Origin: Cyanobium sp. CZS48M
Lineage (GTDB): Bacteria > Cyanobacteriota > Cyanobacteriia > PCC-6307 > Cyanobiaceae
DNA length: 64,000 nucleotides
Assembly: GCA_030373145.1 (NCBI GenBank)
Contig: JAUCZK010000003.1
Span: 62,001 to 126,000, forward strand
Direction: 5' to 3'
Shown: positions 40,829-50,364 of the stretch, piece by piece
Layout: each line of letters begins with the position of its first letter
Position numbering within the stretch: the first letter of the stretch is position 1
Translations under genes and position numbers: made by a program
Notes under the pieces: model-generated
Databases searched by the model: none
Seen by the model: only the letters and a program-made list of their open reading frames with translations
Told to the model about the DNA's origin: nothing

Positions 40829-42052
40829 TTACATCCCAGTGCCGGAGGCCTCGCCGCCAGGGGCCAGCAACAGCAGGCGGCGGCTCCAGAGCCGGCGCGC
40901 CACCGCCGCCTGCTGAACGGGCGGCCAGCCCAGGGACAGCCCCCCGATCGGGGTGAACTCCGGGGCCGTCTCCAGGGCCTTCAGCAATGCCAGCTCCTGG
41001 TCGTCGAGCTCGATCGGCCTGAGGTCAGGGTCGAGCAGGGTCGCCCCCGGCCAGCCCCAGAGGCAGGGGTTGCGGCGGCCGCCGGCCGCCAGCAGGTCCC
41101 CGTCGCTGTCCCAGGAGCTCAGGCGCAGGGGACCTCGGCTGAGGAAGAACTCGAAGTGGCTGATGTCGGGGTCGAGGCTCTCCACCAGCGCCCAACGCTG
41201 GCGATCGGGCAGGGCCCGGGCCCGCTCCAGCAACTCCCCCTGCAGCAGCCGGGCCGGATCCCAGACCTCGGGGTTGGAGAAGCCGGCAAACTCCAGGCCA
41301 GCGCTGGCCACGAAACGGAACAGGCCGTCGAGCTGATAGCTGGTTTCCTGGGGGTGGAGGTACATGTCGGCGAAATTGGCGTCCGCCGCGGTGTCGAGGG
41401 CCCAGCGCTGCTCGTGGTGGCGGCGCAGGCGGTTGCCCTCCGGCAGCTGCTCGAGAAGGGCACGACCCAGGCGCAGTCCCTCGCCATCGCCCACCACCTG
41501 CAGGGCCGTGAGGGCCCGCTGCACCCGGTGGATCTCCCAGCGGCCGCCGTCGGCATAGAGGAAGAGGTGCAGCAGCCCACCGGGCTTCAACAGCGCCGCC
41601 AGGGCCTGCAGCCCCGCCTCAGGCTGGCGCAGGTGGTGCAGCACCCCCACTGAATTGATCAGATCGAACGGGCCTTCGCCATCGAGCTCCAGCAGGCTGC
41701 GCTGCTCGATCCGCAACGACGGGCAGTGGCGGGCGCCACCGGAGCGGCGCAGCCGTTCGCGGGCCACCTCCAGGGCACCGGAGCTGATGTCAACCGCCAG
41801 GACCTCCGCGCCGGGGTTGAGATGAACCAGGTAGTCGGTGCTGACGCCGGTGCCGCAGCCGGCGTCCAGCAGCCGTGGGGGCGGGCCCGCCTCCGGCAGG
41901 CGGCCCGTGCAGGCACTGCTGACGCAGGGGTAGCTCCAGCGCCAGTTGTAACCCGGTGGGGGGCCGTCCTGGAGCGGATCCCCGGGGTAGGGGAAGCGGT
42001 CGTAGAAGGCGCTCACCGCCGGCGTGGCGGCATCGGCGGGGCCAGAGCTCAT
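40829..42052 (-). CDS. Class I SAM-dependent methyltransferase, substrate unknown
   Basis: 407 aa. N-terminal AFYDRFPYPGDPLQDGPPPGYNWRW, then the SAM motifs LLDAGCGTGVSTDYL (motif I), EVLAVDISSGALEVA (motif II) and DLINSVGVLHHLRQPEAGL (post II), and a long C-terminal region of ~200 aa rich in Leu and Arg. Homologs in picocyanobacteria are annotated only as methyltransferases; the second half has an unknown role. It starts 168 bp from divergent apcE. Downstream it is 35 bp from atpI on the same strand, so read-through into the atp operon is possible. Confidence 0.85.
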   Translation of the reverse strand: MSSGPADAATPAVSAFYDRFPYPGDPLQDGPPPGYNWRWSYPCVSSACTGRLPEAGPPPRLLDAGCGTGVSTDYLVHLNPGAEVLAVDISSGALEVARERLRRSGGARHCPSLRIEQRSLLELDGEGPFDLINSVGVLHHLRQPEAGLQALAALLKPGGLLHLFLYADGGRWEIHRVQRALTALQVVGDGEGLRLGRALLEQLPEGNRLRRHHEQRWALDTAADANFADMYLHPQETSYQLDGLFRFVASAGLEFAGFSNPEVWDPARLLQGELLERARALPDRQRWALVESLDPDISHFEFFLSRGPLRLSSWDSDGDLLAAGGRRNPCLWGWPGATLLDPDLRPIELDDQELALLKALETAPEFTPIGGLSLGWPPVQQAAVARRLWSRRLLLLAPGGEASGTGM

Positions 42053-42100
42053 CGGCGAAGCATGCGATCCATGGGGAGCTTTTCATGGGCCGCCCCCCCC

Positions 42101-42121
42101 AGCGGGCCCCTGGGGGCCGCT
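42101..42121. promoter_or_regulatory. Near-perfect palindrome in the methyltransferase-apcE divergent region
   Basis: AGCGGGCCCCTGGGGGCCGCT: 21 bp, symmetric about the central T with one G-G mismatch. It lies 49 bp upstream of the methyltransferase start and 100 bp upstream of apcE. It may be an operator or an RNA hairpin of the apcE leader; no known consensus recognised, and high G+C makes such palindromes less rare. Confidence 0.35.
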
Positions 42122-42220
42122 GCAGACAATCCAGCGCGGTCCGCTGCAAACATTTGTTCATGGCGGCCGGGAGGGCAGGAGCCCAGCCGTAACGTGGCCA
42201 GGCCCGGTACACGCCCGTTC

Positions 42221-45200
42221 ATGACCGTGACCGCCAGCAGCGGCAGCACCAGGGTCAGCCCTCAGCGCTACGACACCCTGCCGCTCTCCAGCGTCCGTCA
42301 GGCGGAGCAACAGGATCGCTTCCCCGAGAAGGTTGAGCTCGAGACCCTGCTCACCTTCTACCGAAGCGGCTCGGCCCGCGTTGAAGCGGCTCGTCTGATC
42401 TCCGCCAATGCCGACGCGATCGTCGCCAAGGCCGCCAACCGCATCTTCGCCGGCGGCACGCCGCTCTCCTATCTCGATGCTCCCCTGACCCCCTTCAATG
42501 TGGGACAGGCGGAGACCACCACGCTGGCCAGCGACCAGGTGGCCGCCGCCACCTCCGTGCTCACCTTCGCCCAGGGCAGCGGTGGCGCCGGTCTGCTGGG
42601 ACGGATCCTCGAAGGGGTCCAGGCCGATGCCGACGTGCGCGTGGTGCTCCCCGCCGGCTTCAGCCCGATCAGCGTGGCGCGCTACGGCACCGAGCGCATG
42701 CGCAAGTCGCTGCGCGACATGGGCTGGTTCCTGCGCTACGTGGGCTATGCCCTGGTGGCCGGCGATCCCAGCATCCTGGCGGTGAACACCCGCGGGCTGC
42801 GCGATGTGCTCGAGAAGGCCTGCTCCCTGGCCGCCACCAACGTGGCCCTGCAGGAGATGCGCGCCGCCGCTGCCAACCTGTTCCGCAAGGATTCGGAAGC
42901 CAGGCAGCTGGTGATCGACTGCTTCAACGTGCTGCTCAAGGAGCTGGCGGTTCCCACCCCCTCGGCCCGCCAGCGTCTGGGCAGCCCCGAGAACCAGGGT
43001 CTGCAGCTCCCGGCCACCTACGCCCTGGCCGCCGAATCCCGCCAGCGCTTCGTGATGAAGCCGGGCCTCTCCGGCCGCGAAAAGGCCGAGGTGATCCGGG
43101 CCGCCTACCGGCAGGTGTTCGAGCGCGACATCGTCAAGGGCTACTCCCAGGTGGTGGCCCCCGTGGAAGCCACCCAGGTATCCCAGGGTCAACTCTCGAT
43201 GCGGGAGTTCATCCGCGCCCTGGGGCGCAGCAAGGAATACCGGCGGCAGTTTTACGGCCGCTTCTCCAACAGCCGGGTGGTGGAACTGGCGTTCCGCCAT
43301 TTCCTCGGCCGCGGCGTGAGCACGATCGAAGAATTCCGTCGCTACTTCGCCATCGTCAGCCAGCAGGGACTGCCCGGACTGGTGGATTCCCTGATCAACA
43401 CCCAGGAGTACGCCCAGACCTTCGGGGAGGAAACCGTTCCTTACCTGCGCGGTCTTGGTGAAGAGGCCCAGGAAAGCGCTGGCTGGGGATCGAACCGCAA
43501 GCTGTTTCGCTTCAGTGCGCCCTTCGAGGGTGCCCCGCAGTACATCACGCTCTACGCGGCGTACCGCCAGCCCTTGCCCGATCAGCACCCCTACGGCGGC
43601 GGCAACGACCCCCTGGGCCTGAATTACGGCGCCATCTTCCCCTCGGGAACGGCCTCGGTGGCCACCCGGCCGGCCCCCTTCAACGACGACACCCGCCGCA
43701 TCCTGGTGGGCAACGGCATGGCCGAACCTGGCCAGATGGACAGCCCCCAGTTCCGGGCCTCCACCCCCCGGCGCGTGGGCCCCAAGGTGGTGAGGTTGCA
43801 GCAGATCGCCACCGGTGGCGCCTCGGTGCCCCGCCGCGGCGGTCAGCCCAGCATCCGCGGCACCGAAGCCAGCACCCAGGCGGTGATCAGGGCCGTGTAT
43901 GTGCAGGTGCTCGGCACCAGCGGCTACGCCGGCGAGCAGCTCAAGGTGGAGGAGATCAAGCTCGAGAACGGCGACATCAGCCTGCGCGAATTCATTCGCC
44001 AGGTGGCGCGCTCCACGGCGTTCCGGCGCCGGTACTGGTCGAACCTCTACATCACCAAGGCGATCGAGGTGATGCACCGCCGCCTGATCGGGCGGCCCAC
44101 CTTCGGGCGGCGTGAGCTCAACAGCTATTTCGACACGGCGGCACGCCAGGGCTTCTACGGCGTCGTCGACGCCATGCTCAACAGCACCGAGTATCTGGCG
44201 GCCTTCGGAGAGGACACGGTCCCCTACGAGCGCTTCGTCACCCCCGCCGACCTCAATGCCCGCAGGATTCCCGCCCTGCGCCGGGCCCTCGACCCCTCCG
44301 CCACTCCTGACCTCACCCCAGTGAGCCGACCCCAGGTGGGCACGGTCGGCAGTTTCCGCAGCAGTGGTGACCTCACGCCACGGAACCTGCCCGACCGCCG
44401 CCTGCGCCAGGTGGTGGGTGGCTGGACCGCCCGTTTCGCCGAAGGTCAAGAGACCCCGGCCAGCGCCACCAGCGGCTCTCCCCAGAGTCTGCGCCAACCC
44501 CCGGAGCCCAGCCGTCGCTGGAGCGTGGGCCCATCCCGCCCCGGCAGCAGCTCCACTGGCTGGAGCTCAAAGGTCGGCAGCTCGGCGCGGCCGGCCAGCT
44601 CCCCGGCTCGCGGCCCGATCACCATCGCCGGCGGCTGGAGTGCCCAGGTCAGCACCAATGGCTTCAGCCCCGCCGTGGCGCCCCAGCCCGGAGCGGCCAT
44701 GGCCAAGGCCCTAGGTGGAGGCCGCCCCCAGGGCTTCAGCCGTCGCCGCAGCCTCGGCCAGCCGGTGATGCTGCTGCCCGAGGCCGATGAGGCCATGCTC
44801 CAGCAGGTGGTGGAAGCCACCTACCGGCAACTGCTGAACCGGATCCCCCTGGCCGCTGAGCGCCTGGGCGATGCCGAATCGCAGCTGCGCGATGGGCGCC
44901 TCTCGGTGTCGGAGTTCGTGGCGGCGATCGCCGGCTCCGATCTCTTCCAGCAGCGGCTCAACCGCATGGCGCCGCTGCGGGCGGCTTCGGCGGCCTACCT
45001 GGCCCTGCTGGGGCGAGCCGCCCAACCCAAGGAAGTGAGCCGGTATCTGGCCACCCGCGGCAAGAAGGGTCAGCTGGCCGCGCTCGACGACCTGCTTTCG
45101 GGCAAGGAGTTCGCCAACAGCTTCGGCCGTGACACCGTTCCCTACCTCAGGGGCATGGCCACCGCCAATGGCATCCCCCTGGCCACGGTGAACCGCACGG

Positions 45201-45256
45201 CCCTGCTCTATGCCGGCAACGCCGGCCTGACGCCACCGCCGCGCGGAGTGATCTGA
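42221..45256 (+). CDS. apcE: Phycobilisome core-membrane linker (L_CM)
   Basis: 1011 aa from ATG 42221 (MTVTASSGSTRVSP). N-terminal allophycocyanin-like domain (~20-240) with the PB-loop region and chromophore-binding Cys201 candidate in LRDVLEKACSLAATN. Then three linker (REP) domains at ~277-410, ~545-672 and ~852-978, each with the VIRAAYRQVF / FIRALGRS / NTQEY..FGEDTVPY pattern. Arms between them are low-complexity, longest at ~690-850 (Ser/Pro/Gly). Three REPs predict a tricylindrical core. ApcE organises the core, is a terminal emitter and anchors it to the thylakoid. A terminator separates it from apcABC. Confidence 0.97.
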   Translation: MTVTASSGSTRVSPQRYDTLPLSSVRQAEQQDRFPEKVELETLLTFYRSGSARVEAARLISANADAIVAKAANRIFAGGTPLSYLDAPLTPFNVGQAETTTLASDQVAAATSVLTFAQGSGGAGLLGRILEGVQADADVRVVLPAGFSPISVARYGTERMRKSLRDMGWFLRYVGYALVAGDPSILAVNTRGLRDVLEKACSLAATNVALQEMRAAAANLFRKDSEARQLVIDCFNVLLKELAVPTPSARQRLGSPENQGLQLPATYALAAESRQRFVMKPGLSGREKAEVIRAAYRQVFERDIVKGYSQVVAPVEATQVSQGQLSMREFIRALGRSKEYRRQFYGRFSNSRVVELAFRHFLGRGVSTIEEFRRYFAIVSQQGLPGLVDSLINTQEYAQTFGEETVPYLRGLGEEAQESAGWGSNRKLFRFSAPFEGAPQYITLYAAYRQPLPDQHPYGGGNDPLGLNYGAIFPSGTASVATRPAPFNDDTRRILVGNGMAEPGQMDSPQFRASTPRRVGPKVVRLQQIATGGASVPRRGGQPSIRGTEASTQAVIRAVYVQVLGTSGYAGEQLKVEEIKLENGDISLREFIRQVARSTAFRRRYWSNLYITKAIEVMHRRLIGRPTFGRRELNSYFDTAARQGFYGVVDAMLNSTEYLAAFGEDTVPYERFVTPADLNARRIPALRRALDPSATPDLTPVSRPQVGTVGSFRSSGDLTPRNLPDRRLRQVVGGWTARFAEGQETPASATSGSPQSLRQPPEPSRRWSVGPSRPGSSSTGWSSKVGSSARPASSPARGPITIAGGWSAQVSTNGFSPAVAPQPGAAMAKALGGGRPQGFSRRRSLGQPVMLLPEADEAMLQQVVEATYRQLLNRIPLAAERLGDAESQLRDGRLSVSEFVAAIAGSDLFQQRLNRMAPLRAASAAYLALLGRAAQPKEVSRYLATRGKKGQLAALDDLLSGKEFANSFGRDTVPYLRGMATANGIPLATVNRTALLYAGNAGLTPPPRGVI

Positions 45257-45662
45257 TCCCCGGCTGAACGCTCACCCCCGGACGTAAGTTCGGGGGTTTT
45301 CTTCATGGAAAGCTGATCTCTTCAGCTTCAACTTTGATGAGGAATGAGGCCACCAGACGCCAGAAGGCCTGCAAAGTGTCAACAAATTCAGGGCTGTTCC
45401 CTTAGGCGTGCAACAGGCCAGAGTCGTTGCCGGCCAAGGGATCTGACCCAATCGCACTGCCGTGAAGAACTGTTACCGGCCCAGGGAGTGGCGGCCCCCT
45501 CTGCCGCAGAATGACTCGGCGGTCGGCAAGCCTGATCGCCAGCCCACTCTCCCGATCAAACCGTCGGCGTTCACGTCAACGAAGAGAAGGAGCGAGGGGC
45601 ATCCCTTACCCACCGGATATCGGTCTCCATTACGGCGACCGCTTGTTTCGAGGCAGAACTGC
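45257..45662 (+). other. 406-bp apcE-apcA intergenic region holding the apcE terminator and the apcA leader
   Basis: Contains the apcE terminator at 45275-45300 and a 7-bp hairpin (arms AAGCTGA/TCAGCTT, 5-nt loop) at 45310-45328, then ~330 bp without an ORF that looks real. The length and position fit a strong promoter plus a long 5' leader for apcABC, as known for phycobilisome operons. No firm -10 element could be picked by eye, and the bases just before the apcA ATG show no good Shine-Dalgarno. Confidence 0.6.
45275..45300 (+). terminator. Rho-independent terminator of apcE
   Basis: 9-bp stem CCCCCGGAC / GTTCGGGGG (one G-T pair) closing on a GTAA tetraloop at 45275-45296, immediately followed by TTTT and a further TTC. 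It begins 19 bp after the apcE stop, so apcE and apcABC form separate transcripts. Confidence 0.93.
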
Positions 45663-46148
45663 ATGAGCATCGTCTCCAACTCGATCATCAACGCGGACGC
45701 CGAAGCCCGCTACCTCAGCCCTGGCGAACTCGACCAGATCAAGTCCTTCGTCGCCGGCGGTCAACGCCGGCTGCGGGTGGCTCAGGTCTTGGGCGAGAGT
45801 CGCGAGCGGATTGTGAAGCAGGCCGGCGGCGCCCTTTTTCAGAAGCGTCCCGACCTGATCTCACCCGGCGGCAACGCCTACGGCGAGGAAATGACAGCCA
45901 CCTGTCTGCGTGACGTCGACTATTACCTGCGCCTGGTGACCTACGGCGTCGTCGCGGGTGATGTCACCCCGATCGAAGAAATCGGCATCATCGGTGCACG
46001 CGAGATGTATCGCGCGCTCGGCACTCCCCTGGAGGCCATGGCCGAGGTTGTCCGTGAGCTCAAGAACGCCTCCCTGGGGCTACTCACGGGAGCCGACGCC
46101 GAAGAGGCAGGCTTCTACTTCGACTACGTCATCGGCGCCCTCTCCTGA
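45663..46148 (+). CDS. apcA: Allophycocyanin alpha chain
   Basis: 161 aa from ATG 45663 ([20 protein letters not shown]); a longer frame to 45462 lies in the leader. Phycocyanobilin-binding Cys81 in [18 protein letters not shown]. Hallmark [27 protein letters not shown]. Alpha and beta chains make the trimeric discs of the phycobilisome core that receive energy from rods. First gene of apcABC, 40 bp before apcB. Confidence 0.98.
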   Translation: MSIVSNSIINADAEARYLSPGELDQIKSFVAGGQRRLRVAQVLGESRERIVKQAGGALFQKRPDLISPGGNAYGEEMTATCLRDVDYYLRLVTYGVVAGDVTPIEEIGIIGAREMYRALGTPLEAMAEVVRELKNASLGLLTGADAEEAGFYFDYVIGALS

Positions 46149-46188
46149 GGCTTCGCCTCTCCTTGCCCACCGCCTCCTCCCAGGACAC

Positions 46189-46677
46189 ATGCAAGACGCG
46201 ATCACCAACGTCATCAACCAGTCCGACGTTCAGGGCCTCTACCTGGACGACTCCTCGATCGGACGGCTGGAGCAGTACTTCTCCAGCGGCGAGCTCCGTG
46301 TCCGCGCAGCGGCCACCGTCGGTGCCAACTCGGCAGCGATCATCAAGGAAGCCGTCGCCAAGACCCTGCTGTACTCGGACATCACCCGTCCGGGCGGCAA
46401 CATGTACACCACCCGTCGCTATGCAGCCTGCATCCGCGACCTGGATTACTACCTGCGCTACGCCACCTACGCCATGCTGGCGGGTGACACCTCGATCCTC
46501 GACGAGCGGGTGCTGAACGGGCTCAAGGAGACCTACAACTCCCTGGGCGTGCCCATCGGTGCCACCGTGCAGTCGATCCAGGCCATCAAGGAAGCCGCCG
46601 CTTCGCTGGTGGGTCCCGAGGCCGGCCGCGAACTCGGCACCTACCTCGACTACATCAGCTCCGGCCTGGGCAACTGA
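46189..46677 (+). CDS. apcB: Allophycocyanin beta chain
   Basis: 162 aa from ATG 46189 with AGGA 6 bp upstream. Cys81 in [22 protein letters not shown] binds phycocyanobilin; Asn71 in [13 protein letters not shown] is the residue methylated in beta phycobiliproteins. N-terminal [20 protein letters not shown] is typical. Second gene of the operon. Confidence 0.98.
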   Translation: MQDAITNVINQSDVQGLYLDDSSIGRLEQYFSSGELRVRAAATVGANSAAIIKEAVAKTLLYSDITRPGGNMYTTRRYAACIRDLDYYLRYATYAMLAGDTSILDERVLNGLKETYNSLGVPIGATVQSIQAIKEAAASLVGPEAGRELGTYLDYISSGLGN

Positions 46678-46712
46678 TCCCGACCCAACGCCCAACCCGC
46701 GAGGATCACCAC

Positions 46713-46913
46713 ATGCGCCTGTTCAAGATCACAGCCTGCATTCCCTGCCCTGAAAAGGTCAGGAGTCAGCGGGAACTGCAGAACACCTTCTTCACCAAGT
46801 GGGTGCCCTACGAGAGCTGGTTCGCTGAACAGCAGCGGATCATGAAGCAGGGGGGCAAGATCCTCAAGGTTGAACTGGTCACGGGTCGCCGTCAGGTCAA
46901 CGTCGGCAACTGA
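46713..46913 (+). CDS. apcC: Phycobilisome 7.8 kDa core linker
   Basis: 66 aa: MRLFKITACIPCPEKVRSQRELQNTFFTKWVPY and IMKQGGKILKVELVTGRRQVNVGN are the CpcD-like fold of the small core linker L_C, which caps allophycocyanin trimers in the core cylinders. GAGGA lies 8 bp upstream of the ATG. Third gene of apcABC, followed by a strong terminator. Confidence 0.97.
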   Translation: MRLFKITACIPCPEKVRSQRELQNTFFTKWVPYESWFAEQQRIMKQGGKILKVELVTGRRQVNVGN

Positions 46914-46955
46914 GCACTGCTCCGAGAGCTCGCCCCTGACCGTCCCCAGCGTCCA

Positions 46956-46983
46956 AGCCCGGCCAACGCCGGGCTTTTTTTTG
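46956..46983 (+). terminator. Rho-independent terminator of apcABC
   Basis: Perfect 8-bp stem AGCCCGGC / GCCGGGCT with a CAAC loop at 46956-46975 and an uninterrupted run of eight T residues. It lies 42 bp past the apcC stop. Confidence 0.95.
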
Positions 46984-47063
46984 TCCTCACCCCCCTTTCG
47001 CCAAGGCTGCGGCCACGGCTGAATGGGGACCTGCACTCCCCGCGCCAGTCTTTGCCGGCCCCC

Positions 47064-48308
47064 ATGACCCGACGCCCCAGGAGCCCAGCCCATTCACGCT
47101 CGAAGACCCAGCTGAGCGTGGCGGAAGACAGCCCAGCTCAGCCGGCCCTGACCTGGGCCAATTGGCCCGCTGAAGCCAGGCTGCTGCTGGTGATGGTGGG
47201 GATCTGGTGCCTGGCCGGGCTGCTGATCCTGGGCTCGGCCAGCTGGTGGGTGGCCGCCCGGGAAAACGGTGATCCAGCGTTCTACCTCAAACGCCAGGCC
47301 ATCTGGATGGTGGCTAGCTGGGGGCTGCTCTGGCTGGCGATGCGCACCTCCCTGCGGCGCTGGCTGCGGCTGGCCGGGCCGGCGGTGCTGATCGGCTGTG
47401 TGCTGATCGCCGCCACCCTGGTGGCGGGCAGCACGGTCAATGGCGCCAGCCGCTGGCTGGTGCTGGGACCGATCCAGATTCAGCCCTCCGAGCTGGTGAA
47501 ACCCTTCGTGGTGCTGCAGGGGGCCGCTCTGTTCGCCCACTGGAAGCGCATCGGCCTGGATCAGAAAGTGCTCTGGCTGGGCACCTTTGGCGTCCTGCTG
47601 CTGCTGATCCTCAAGCAACCCAACCTCAGCACCGCCGCCCTCACGGGACTGCTGCTCTGGTTCATGGCCCTGGCGGCCGGCCTGCCCCTGTTCGCTCTGC
47701 TGGGCACCGCAGCCGCCGGAGCGGCCCTGGGCGCCGGCAGCATCATGATCAACGAGTACCAGCGGCTGCGGGTGGTCTCCTTCCTCAACCCCTGGCGCGA
47801 CGCCCAGGGTGATGGCTATCAGCTGGTGCAGAGCCTGCTGGCCATTGGCTCCGGTGGCGTGCTCGGTGAAGGATTCGGGCTCTCGACTCAGAAATTGCAG
47901 TACCTGCCGATCCAGTCGACGGATTTCATCTTCGCGGTCTTCGCGGAGGAGTTCGGCTATGTGGGCTCGGTGGTGCTGCTGCTGTTCCTGGTGCTGTTCG
48001 GATTCGTGGGGCTGAGGGTGGCCCTGGGCTGCCGCAGCAACCAGCAGCGGCTGGTGGCCATCGGGGCCACCACATTGCTGGTGGGCCAGTCGATCCTCAA
48101 CATCGCCGTGGCCAGCGGCTCGATGCCCACCACCGGCCTGCCGCTGCCGATGATTAGCTACGGCGGCAACTCGCTGCTCGCCAGCCTGCTCAGCGCCGGC
48201 CTGCTGATCCGCTGCTCACTGGAATCGCGAGGCTGGGAAAGCCGGCCCCTGGGCCGCCGCCGGGCCTCCTCCGACGGGGCCGGCCCCAACCCTGCCCCGA
48301 TAGGCTGA
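47064..48308 (+). CDS. ftsW: Cell division protein FtsW (SEDS family)
   Basis: 414 aa from ATG 47064 (MTRRPRSPAHSR); a TTG at 47052 gives four more residues. SEDS polytopic protein with about ten membrane helices. Signatures: ASRWLVLGPIQIQPSELVKP (catalytic-loop Gln-Pro-Ser-Glu and Lys), GDGYQLVQSLLAIGSGGVLGEGFG, STDFIFAVFAEEFGYVG and GLPLPMISYGGNSLLASL. FtsW is the septal glycosyltransferase that works with PBP3; RodA is the close alternative, but the tail and loop read as FtsW in picocyanobacteria. Confidence 0.9.
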   Translation: MTRRPRSPAHSRSKTQLSVAEDSPAQPALTWANWPAEARLLLVMVGIWCLAGLLILGSASWWVAARENGDPAFYLKRQAIWMVASWGLLWLAMRTSLRRWLRLAGPAVLIGCVLIAATLVAGSTVNGASRWLVLGPIQIQPSELVKPFVVLQGAALFAHWKRIGLDQKVLWLGTFGVLLLLILKQPNLSTAALTGLLLWFMALAAGLPLFALLGTAAAGAALGAGSIMINEYQRLRVVSFLNPWRDAQGDGYQLVQSLLAIGSGGVLGEGFGLSTQKLQYLPIQSTDFIFAVFAEEFGYVGSVVLLLFLVLFGFVGLRVALGCRSNQQRLVAIGATTLLVGQSILNIAVASGSMPTTGLPLPMISYGGNSLLASLLSAGLLIRCSLESRGWESRPLGRRRASSDGAGPNPAPIG

Positions 48309-48412
48309 AACCCTGTTCTGGAGCCCCAGGTCTGGCCCTCTCTGATCTTGCCCTCTGGAGTGAGCAGCTGCTGCAGCGCTCCCTCTCCGCGCCAGGGCCA
48401 CTCACCTTCACG

Positions 48413-49045
48413 GTGGTGTTCGGAGCTGGGTTGCTCACCAGCCTCGGACCGTGCTCGCTGTCGCTGCTGCCGATCACCGTGGCCTACATGGCCGGCTTCT
48501 CCAGCCCGGAGGCGCCGGGGCGGGCCTGGCAGCGCAGCCTCAGCTTTGCGGCGGGAATCGTGGCGGCCCTGGTGCTGCTGGGGGGCACCACCTCCCTGCT
48601 GGGGCGGCTCTACGGCCAGGTGCCCGGGGTGGTTCCCACCGTGGTGGCGCTGCTGGCGGTGCTGATGGGCCTCAACCTGCTGGGGCTGGTGCGCCTGCCC
48701 CTGCCGGCGGGGCCCGATCCCGAGCTCTGGCGCCAGCGGGTGCCCGCCCCCCTCGCCCCCCTGGCGGCCGGCGCCGCCTTCGGGCTGGCCGCCAGCCCCT
48801 GCACCACGCCGGTGCTGGCGGTGCTGCTGGCCTGGATCGCCCAGCAGGGCCAGCCGCTGGTGGGCATGCTGCTGCTCACCTGCTTCGGAGCGGGCCAGGT
48901 GATTCCCCTGATGCTGGCGGGCACGGCGGCGGCGGCGATGCCGAAGCTGCTGGCCCTGCGGGAGCGCAGCCGCTGGATCCCGCCGATCAGTGGCGTGGTG
49001 CTGCTGGCCAGCGGCGGGCTCACCCTGCTGGCCCAGCTGCCATGA
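48413..49045 (+). CDS. ccdA: Cytochrome c biogenesis protein CcdA
   Basis: 210 aa from GTG 48413. Polytopic thiol carrier with the two redox cysteines in [13 protein letters not shown] and [14 protein letters not shown]. It passes electrons across the thylakoid membrane to keep apocytochrome thiols reduced. The GTG cuts into the first membrane helix; the frame is open upstream to codons reading [17 protein letters not shown], which resembles the usual N-terminus but has no ATG, GTG or TTG (a CTG lies at 48332), so the true start is doubtful. 4-bp overlap with ccs1. Confidence 0.9.
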   Translation: MVFGAGLLTSLGPCSLSLLPITVAYMAGFSSPEAPGRAWQRSLSFAAGIVAALVLLGGTTSLLGRLYGQVPGVVPTVVALLAVLMGLNLLGLVRLPLPAGPDPELWRQRVPAPLAPLAAGAAFGLAASPCTTPVLAVLLAWIAQQGQPLVGMLLLTCFGAGQVIPLMLAGTAAAAMPKLLALRERSRWIPPISGVVLLASGGLTLLAQLP

Positions 49046-50364
49046 GGGCCCTCAATCGTCTGGCCGCCTGGATCTCGGATCTGCGCCTGGCCATCGGCCT
49101 GCTGCTGGTGATCGCCCTGGCCAGTGGCCTGGGCACGATCATTCCCCAGCAGGAGAGCGCCGAGGTGTACCACCAGGCCTACGACGCCAGGCCCTGGCTG
49201 GGCCTGCTGGATGGCGACTGGATCCTGAAGCTGGAGCTGGACCACGTCTATGCCAGCAGCTGGTTTTTGGCGCTGCTGGCCTGGCTGGGGCTCTCGCTGG
49301 TGCTCTGCAGCTGGCGGCGCCAGTGGCCCGCCCTGCAGGCGGCCCTGCGCTGGATCGACTACCGCTCGCCGCGCCAGCTGAGCAAGTTGAGCCTGGCCGA
49401 ATCGCTGGCCACATCGCAGCCCAGGGCCGACCTCGACGCCCTCGCCCAGCTGCTGGCGGGCCAGCGCTGGCAGCTCAAGACCCAGGGGGATCGGCTGGCG
49501 GCCCGGCGCGGGATTCCAGGCCGGGTGGGGCCCCTGCTGGTCCATGCCGGCCTGGTGGTGCTGATGGTGGGGGCCTCCTGGGGCGCCCTGGCCGGGCAGC
49601 GGCTGGAGCGCTTCCTGGCACCCGGCCACGACCTGCAGCTGCTGAACCAGCGCGGCGAGAACCAGATGACCCTGGCGATTGATGCCTTTCGGATCGAGCG
49701 TGATCCCGCCGGGCGGCCCGAGCAGTTCCGCTCCCAGTTGCGCCTGCTCGATCCCGACGGGGAGCCGCTGCAGCGCAGCGAGATCAGCGTCAACCATCCC
49801 CTGCGCTTCCGCGGGATGACTGTGTATCAGGCCGACTGGTCGCTGGCGGCGATCACCGTGCAGCTGGGGCGCAGCCCCCTGCTGCAGCTGCCGTTGCGCA
49901 GCCTGCCTGAGCTGGGGGAGCAGGTGTGGGGCCTGGCCCTGCCCACCCAGCCGGACGGATCAGAACCGGTGCTGCTGGCCCTCAGCAGTGAGCTGGGACC
50001 GATCGAGGTGTATTCGGCCCAGGCCCAGCTGATCGGCCAGATCACCCCCGGCGGCGACGCCCTGGAAATCGCCGGCCTGCCCCTGAAGGTGGTGGAGGTG
50101 ATGCCCGCCAGTGGCCTGCTGCTGAAGCGGGATCCTGGGGTGCCGCTGGTGTATGCCGGCTTCGCCATTGCCCTGCTGGGGGGCGGCCTGAGCATGATCG
50201 CCACCCGCCAGCTCTGGGCCATCGCCGACGACGATCAGGGCCAGCTGCACGTGGGCGGACTCTGCAACCGCAATCTCACAGCACTGGCGAGGGAACTGCC
50301 GCTGCTGCTGGAGCAACTGAGGGCGGGCTCGGAGCTCAGCAAGCCTGCCGCTGGCCATGGCTGA
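49042..50364 (+). CDS. ccs1: Cytochrome c biogenesis protein Ccs1/ResB
   Basis: 440 aa. Three N-terminal membrane helices ([67 protein letters not shown]), a large lumenal beta domain, and a fourth helix ([20 protein letters not shown]). [11 protein letters not shown] and QLEADF-type strands are ResB features. With CcsA (not in this window) it delivers heme to c-type cytochromes. Overlap with ccdA supports a system II maturation pair. 3' end overlaps queF convergently by 29 bp. Confidence 0.93.
   Translation: MRALNRLAAWISDLRLAIGLLLVIALASGLGTIIPQQESAEVYHQAYDARPWLGLLDGDWILKLELDHVYASSWFLALLAWLGLSLVLCSWRRQWPALQAALRWIDYRSPRQLSKLSLAESLATSQPRADLDALAQLLAGQRWQLKTQGDRLAARRGIPGRVGPLLVHAGLVVLMVGASWGALAGQRLERFLAPGHDLQLLNQRGENQMTLAIDAFRIERDPAGRPEQFRSQLRLLDPDGEPLQRSEISVNHPLRFRGMTVYQADWSLAAITVQLGRSPLLQLPLRSLPELGEQVWGLALPTQPDGSEPVLLALSSELGPIEVYSAQAQLIGQITPGGDALEIAGLPLKVVEVMPASGLLLKRDPGVPLVYAGFAIALLGGGLSMIATRQLWAIADDDQGQLHVGGLCNRNLTALARELPLLLEQLRAGSELSKPAAGHG

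Noticed and set aside
42158-44497. 779-codon minus-strand frame opposite apcE
   Set aside because: Shadow of the linker gene; no homologous domain, His/Gly/Gln rich.
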